NCBI RefSeq assembly: GCF_000379065.1
Contig: NZ_KB900614.1
Span: 3,622,892-3,686,891, forward strand
Reading direction: 5' to 3'
Source: Salinispora mooreana
GTDB taxonomy: Bacteria > Actinomycetota > Actinomycetes > Mycobacteriales > Micromonosporaceae
DNA length: 64,000 nt
Each line of letters begins with the position of its first letter. The first letter of the stretch is position 1. This document shows positions 61,882 through 64,000 of this stretch, piece after piece. Both the position numbers and the translations under genes were made by a program. The notes under the pieces are model-generated. The model was not told the origin of the DNA. It saw nothing but the letters and a program-made list of their open reading frames with translations, and did no database searches.

Positions 61882-62038
61882 ACCCGCAGCCTGCGTCACA
61901 GGGCGCTGACCGGTCCAGTCATTTATCGGCGGCCCGAATCAGGAAAGGTTGGGATGGTCGGGAGGGACTCCCACACAACGCCGCTGGCGCTGGGTCGAAA
62001 GAACAACGTCTCCGGCGAGAGCCCTCCCGCACTAGATA

Positions 62039-62055
62039 TTTTTCGTCACGAAAAA
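62039..62055. promoter_or_regulatory. 17-base palindrome TTTTTCGT-C-ACGAAAAA
   Basis: A perfect palindrome with a single central base, in an AT-rich patch (62030-62056) between thrC and the GNAT gene. It may be a terminator element for thrC or an operator for the GNAT gene; the T-run makes either possible. Confidence 0.45.
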
Positions 62056-62120
62056 CCGGACGTCAAGGCCGCACGGGCAGTTTTCACGCACTCCGGCAAT
62101 ACCAATCATTAATCAGCCGA

Positions 62121-63407
62121 TCAACCCATCAGGCCGGCGTCCCGGGCCGCCCGCAGCGACGCCTTGATCCGGTGGCTTGGGCCCGCCTGATCCGCCACCG
62201 CGTCCAGGGTCTTGAGCCCCTCACCGGTATTGAAGATCACCGTCTCGGCGGTCGGATCGAGCCGGCCGGACTCGACGAGCTTTCGCAGCACCGCCACGGT
62301 CACCCCGCCGGCGGTCTCGGCGAAGACCCCGGCGGTACGGGCGAGCAGCCGGATCCCGGCCCGGATCTCGTCGTCGTCGGCCGCCGCCATCCATCCGCCG
62401 GTACGGCGGACCGACTCCAGGGCGTACGGGCCGGCGGCCGGGTCACCGATATTCAGCGACTTGGCGATGCCGGTCGGCTTGACCGGGTTGATGGTGTCAC
62501 TGTCGGCGTGCAGGGCAGCGGCGATCGGGCTACAGCCCGCCGACTGCGCCCCGAACACCCGCCAGCCGCCGGCCGGCGCCTCGACCAGACCGATCTCGAC
62601 CAACTCGGCGAACGCCTTGTCGACCTTGGTCAGCAGCTCACCGGAGGCCATCGGAATCACCACCTGGGCGGGGATTCGCCAGCCGAGTTGCTCGGCCACC
62701 TCGTAGCCGAGCGTCTTCGAACCCTCGGCGTAGTAGGGCCGCACGTTGACGTTGACGAAGGCGGTGTCCTCGAACTCGTCGGTCTCCACCAGCTCGCCGC
62801 AGAGCCGGTTCACGTCGTCGTACGACCCGTCGATCGAGACCAGGTCCCCGCCGTACACGGCCGTGGTGAGCACCTTGCCCTGCTCCAGGTCGCTGGGGAT
62901 GAAGACCACCGACGGGGCGCCGGCGCGGGCGGCGTGCGCGGCGACCGAGTTGGCCAGGTTCCCGGTGGAGGCGCAGGCGAACCGGGTGAAGCCCAACGAC
63001 CGGGCGGCGGTCAGCGCCACCGACACCACCCGGTCCTTGAACGAGTGGGTCGGGTTGGCGCTGTCGTCCTTGACCCAGAGCGGCGCGGTGAGGCCCACCT
63101 CGGCGGCCAGCCGCGGGGCCGCGACCAGTGGGGTGAAGCCCGGGTCGAGGGTGACCCGGGTGGCCGGGTCCTGCCCGACCGGCAGCAACGGCGCGTACCG
63201 CCAGATGTTGCGCGGGCCGGCCTCGATCTGCTCACGGGTGACGGCGGCCAGCGCGGCGGGGTCGTGGTCGACCTCAAGCGGGCCGAAGCACTCGTAACAG
63301 GCGTGCTGGGCGATGAGCGGGTACCGGGCCGAACAGGCGCGGCAGACCAGGGCGCGGGCCGGGCTGGCGGCGGGGTCGATCCCGGACGGGGCGAGGGTGG
63401 ACGTCAT
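62121..63407 (-). CDS. thrC: Threonine synthase
   Basis: A 428-residue fold-type II PLP enzyme. It begins with a CxxC/CxxC zinc-ribbon-like motif (VCRACSARY, CYECFGPLE), seen in many threonine synthases of this group. The Schiff-base Lys is in NPTHSFKDRVV, with substrate/phosphate sites CASTGNLANSVAAHAARAG and GSYDDVNRL. It converts O-phosphohomoserine to threonine. ATG 63407 sits a few bases after AGAGGA, directly abutting a SAM-I riboswitch, so SAM probably controls its translation. Confidence 0.95.
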   Translation of the reverse strand: MTSTLAPSGIDPAASPARALVCRACSARYPLIAQHACYECFGPLEVDHDPAALAAVTREQIEAGPRNIWRYAPLLPVGQDPATRVTLDPGFTPLVAAPRLAAEVGLTAPLWVKDDSANPTHSFKDRVVSVALTAARSLGFTRFACASTGNLANSVAAHAARAGAPSVVFIPSDLEQGKVLTTAVYGGDLVSIDGSYDDVNRLCGELVETDEFEDTAFVNVNVRPYYAEGSKTLGYEVAEQLGWRIPAQVVIPMASGELLTKVDKAFAELVEIGLVEAPAGGWRVFGAQSAGCSPIAAALHADSDTINPVKPTGIAKSLNIGDPAAGPYALESVRRTGGWMAAADDDEIRAGIRLLARTAGVFAETAGGVTVAVLRKLVESGRLDPTAETVIFNTGEGLKTLDAVADQAGPSHRIKASLRAARDAGLMG

Positions 63408-63419
63408 CTCGAGATTCCT

Positions 63420-63551
63420 CTCATCTGCCCCCGCGTCGCACTCTGCGGCGGGGCCGGAATTGGCACCTGCCCCCGCCGATCACTCTGGGTGATCACGTGG
63501 GATGGTTGCCGGGGCGTCTTCGGGCCGTGTCCCTCAGCCCCTCTGGATGAG
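63420..63551 (-). ncRNA. SAM-I (S-box) riboswitch upstream of thrC
   Basis: Read on the minus strand: the P1 5' side CTCATCC, then AGAGGGGCTGAGGGACACGG, CCCGAAGACGCCCCGGCAACC, a variable P3 arm, GGCAGGTGCCAATTCCGGCC, P4 and the P1 3' side GCAGATGAG. These are the conserved S-box blocks in correct order. The P1 3' side is immediately followed by GAGAGGAATCTCGAG and the ATG, so the SD (AGAGGA) touches P1. Ligand-bound RNA would be expected to hide it, giving translational control. Confidence 0.93.
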
Positions 63552-63570
63552 GCATTCAGTTGTGCCGCCG

Positions 63571-63576
63571 AGTGTA
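63571..63576 (-). promoter_or_regulatory. Putative -10 box of the thrC transcript
   Basis: TACACT on the minus strand ends about 20 bases upstream of the riboswitch P1 start, a suitable distance for a transcript beginning near 63564. No clear -35 was found. Confidence 0.4.
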
Positions 63577-63792
63577 GGCCGGCGACCACGACCGATGACC
63601 ACCCGTTCCCACCCTGTGGCGAAGTGTGATTCACCCCGCAGTGGCACCGAGCCACCGCTCTGCCCGGCCCACCACGACCACCACCGCATAACTCCCTGTG
63701 ACGGTGGGGGTGGGGGTAACTCCATCCGGCTACCCACAAACCGCGACACGCATCGACACAGGCAACAGTGGTCACTACCGGTCTCGGCGGTG

Positions 63793-63821
63793 CTGACAAG
63801 TCACGCTTCCTTCGATATGGT
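63793..63821 (+). promoter_or_regulatory. Sigma-70-type promoter at the right edge
   Basis: CTGACA (-35, 63793-63798), a 17-base spacer and TATGGT (-10, 63816-63821) form a near-consensus promoter reading rightward out of the window. Transcription would start near 63828 and give a leader of over 130 bases. Confidence 0.6.
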
Positions 63822-63962
63822 CGGCGGGACCACTACCTCGGCCACAGTTGACTGCCATTCGCGACCAAGGGCAGGCGCATCATTCGAGTCGCCCGCCTCG
63901 GGCCACCGGAAGGGGCACCGATTCAGGTACCGGCCGACACGAAGAAAGGCGAGGCGAAAGTG

Positions 63963-63995
63963 ATGGCAGCCAGCGAGACCTCGCCCGCGATGTGA
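63963..63995 (+). CDS. Possible 10-residue leader peptide near the right edge
   Basis: ATG 63963 encodes MAASETSPAM before TGA 63995; AAAGGCGAGG lies upstream as a plausible SD. It is downstream of the edge promoter and could be a leader peptide, or the start region of a gene read in another frame that continues outside the window. The bases from 63577 to 63792 show no gene. Very low confidence. Confidence 0.2.
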   Translation: MAASETSPAM

Positions 63996-64000
63996 CTACA

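Overview
This is a high-GC actinobacterial chromosome segment. Mycothiol synthase, a GlnR-type orphan regulator, PHO boxes of GTTCAC-type 11-nt repeats, abundant GTG starts and actinobacterial gene order (cysA2/sseC - lmeA-like - glnR - mshD - pstBACS - phoU - pit) all support this. The gene style (DivIVA-domain protein beside a small GntR regulator, SAM riboswitches, pentapeptide proteins, large RHS protein) suggests a Micromonosporaceae member such as Salinispora or Micromonospora. The genus is inference.

Left part (1-23 kb) is accessory-rich. It opens with the 5' part of a nitrobindin-like gene coupled to a 33-residue membrane peptide, a DsrE protein, and a DNA-binding regulator divergent from a 1454-residue secreted S8 protease with Kelch and carboxypeptidase-regulatory-like domains. 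Next is a 3273-residue RHS/YD-repeat polymorphic toxin (minus strand) with a HINT pretoxin domain, an uncharacterised ~105-residue C-terminal toxin and a tightly linked candidate immunity gene. A secreted tachylectin/beta-propeller protein lies divergent from it. A translationally overlapped membrane protein/pentapeptide-repeat pair follows, then a small GntR regulator facing a DivIVA-domain gene across an unusual CAAG/CTTG 9-nt-phased array.

Middle part (23-43 kb) is a conserved nutrient block. A thiosulfate sulfurtransferase/SseC pair sits behind a Cys-rich leader peptide that looks like a cysteine-responsive attenuator. Then come an LmeA-like lipid-binding protein, a polytopic membrane protein, glnR, a polysaccharide deacetylase and mshD. 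The phosphate regulon follows: pstSCAB with a non-phosphorylatable response-regulator homologue at its 3' end, phoU, and pit plus its DUF47 partner, with PHO boxes at both ends. A DinG-like helicase, an AI-2E-type permease and a GroES-like protein close this block.

Right part (43-64 kb) is mixed housekeeping: a PrsW-type membrane protease, a class V PLP enzyme behind a SAM-IV-like riboswitch, a FUSC membrane protein, a GlcD-like FAD oxidase, glpD, a second S8 protease fused to a polytopic membrane domain, groEL under two CIRCE elements, cspA, several GNAT acetyltransferases, a DUF574 methyltransferase, PaaN, and threonine synthase behind a SAM-I riboswitch. A strong promoter fires out of the right edge.

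The most interesting items are the RHS toxin/immunity cassette, the Cys leader peptide, the two different SAM riboswitch types, the phased CAAG/CTTG operator, the overlapped membrane/pentapeptide pair, and the PHO box at pit that points away from its gene. No rRNA, tRNA, transposase or CRISPR array was seen.
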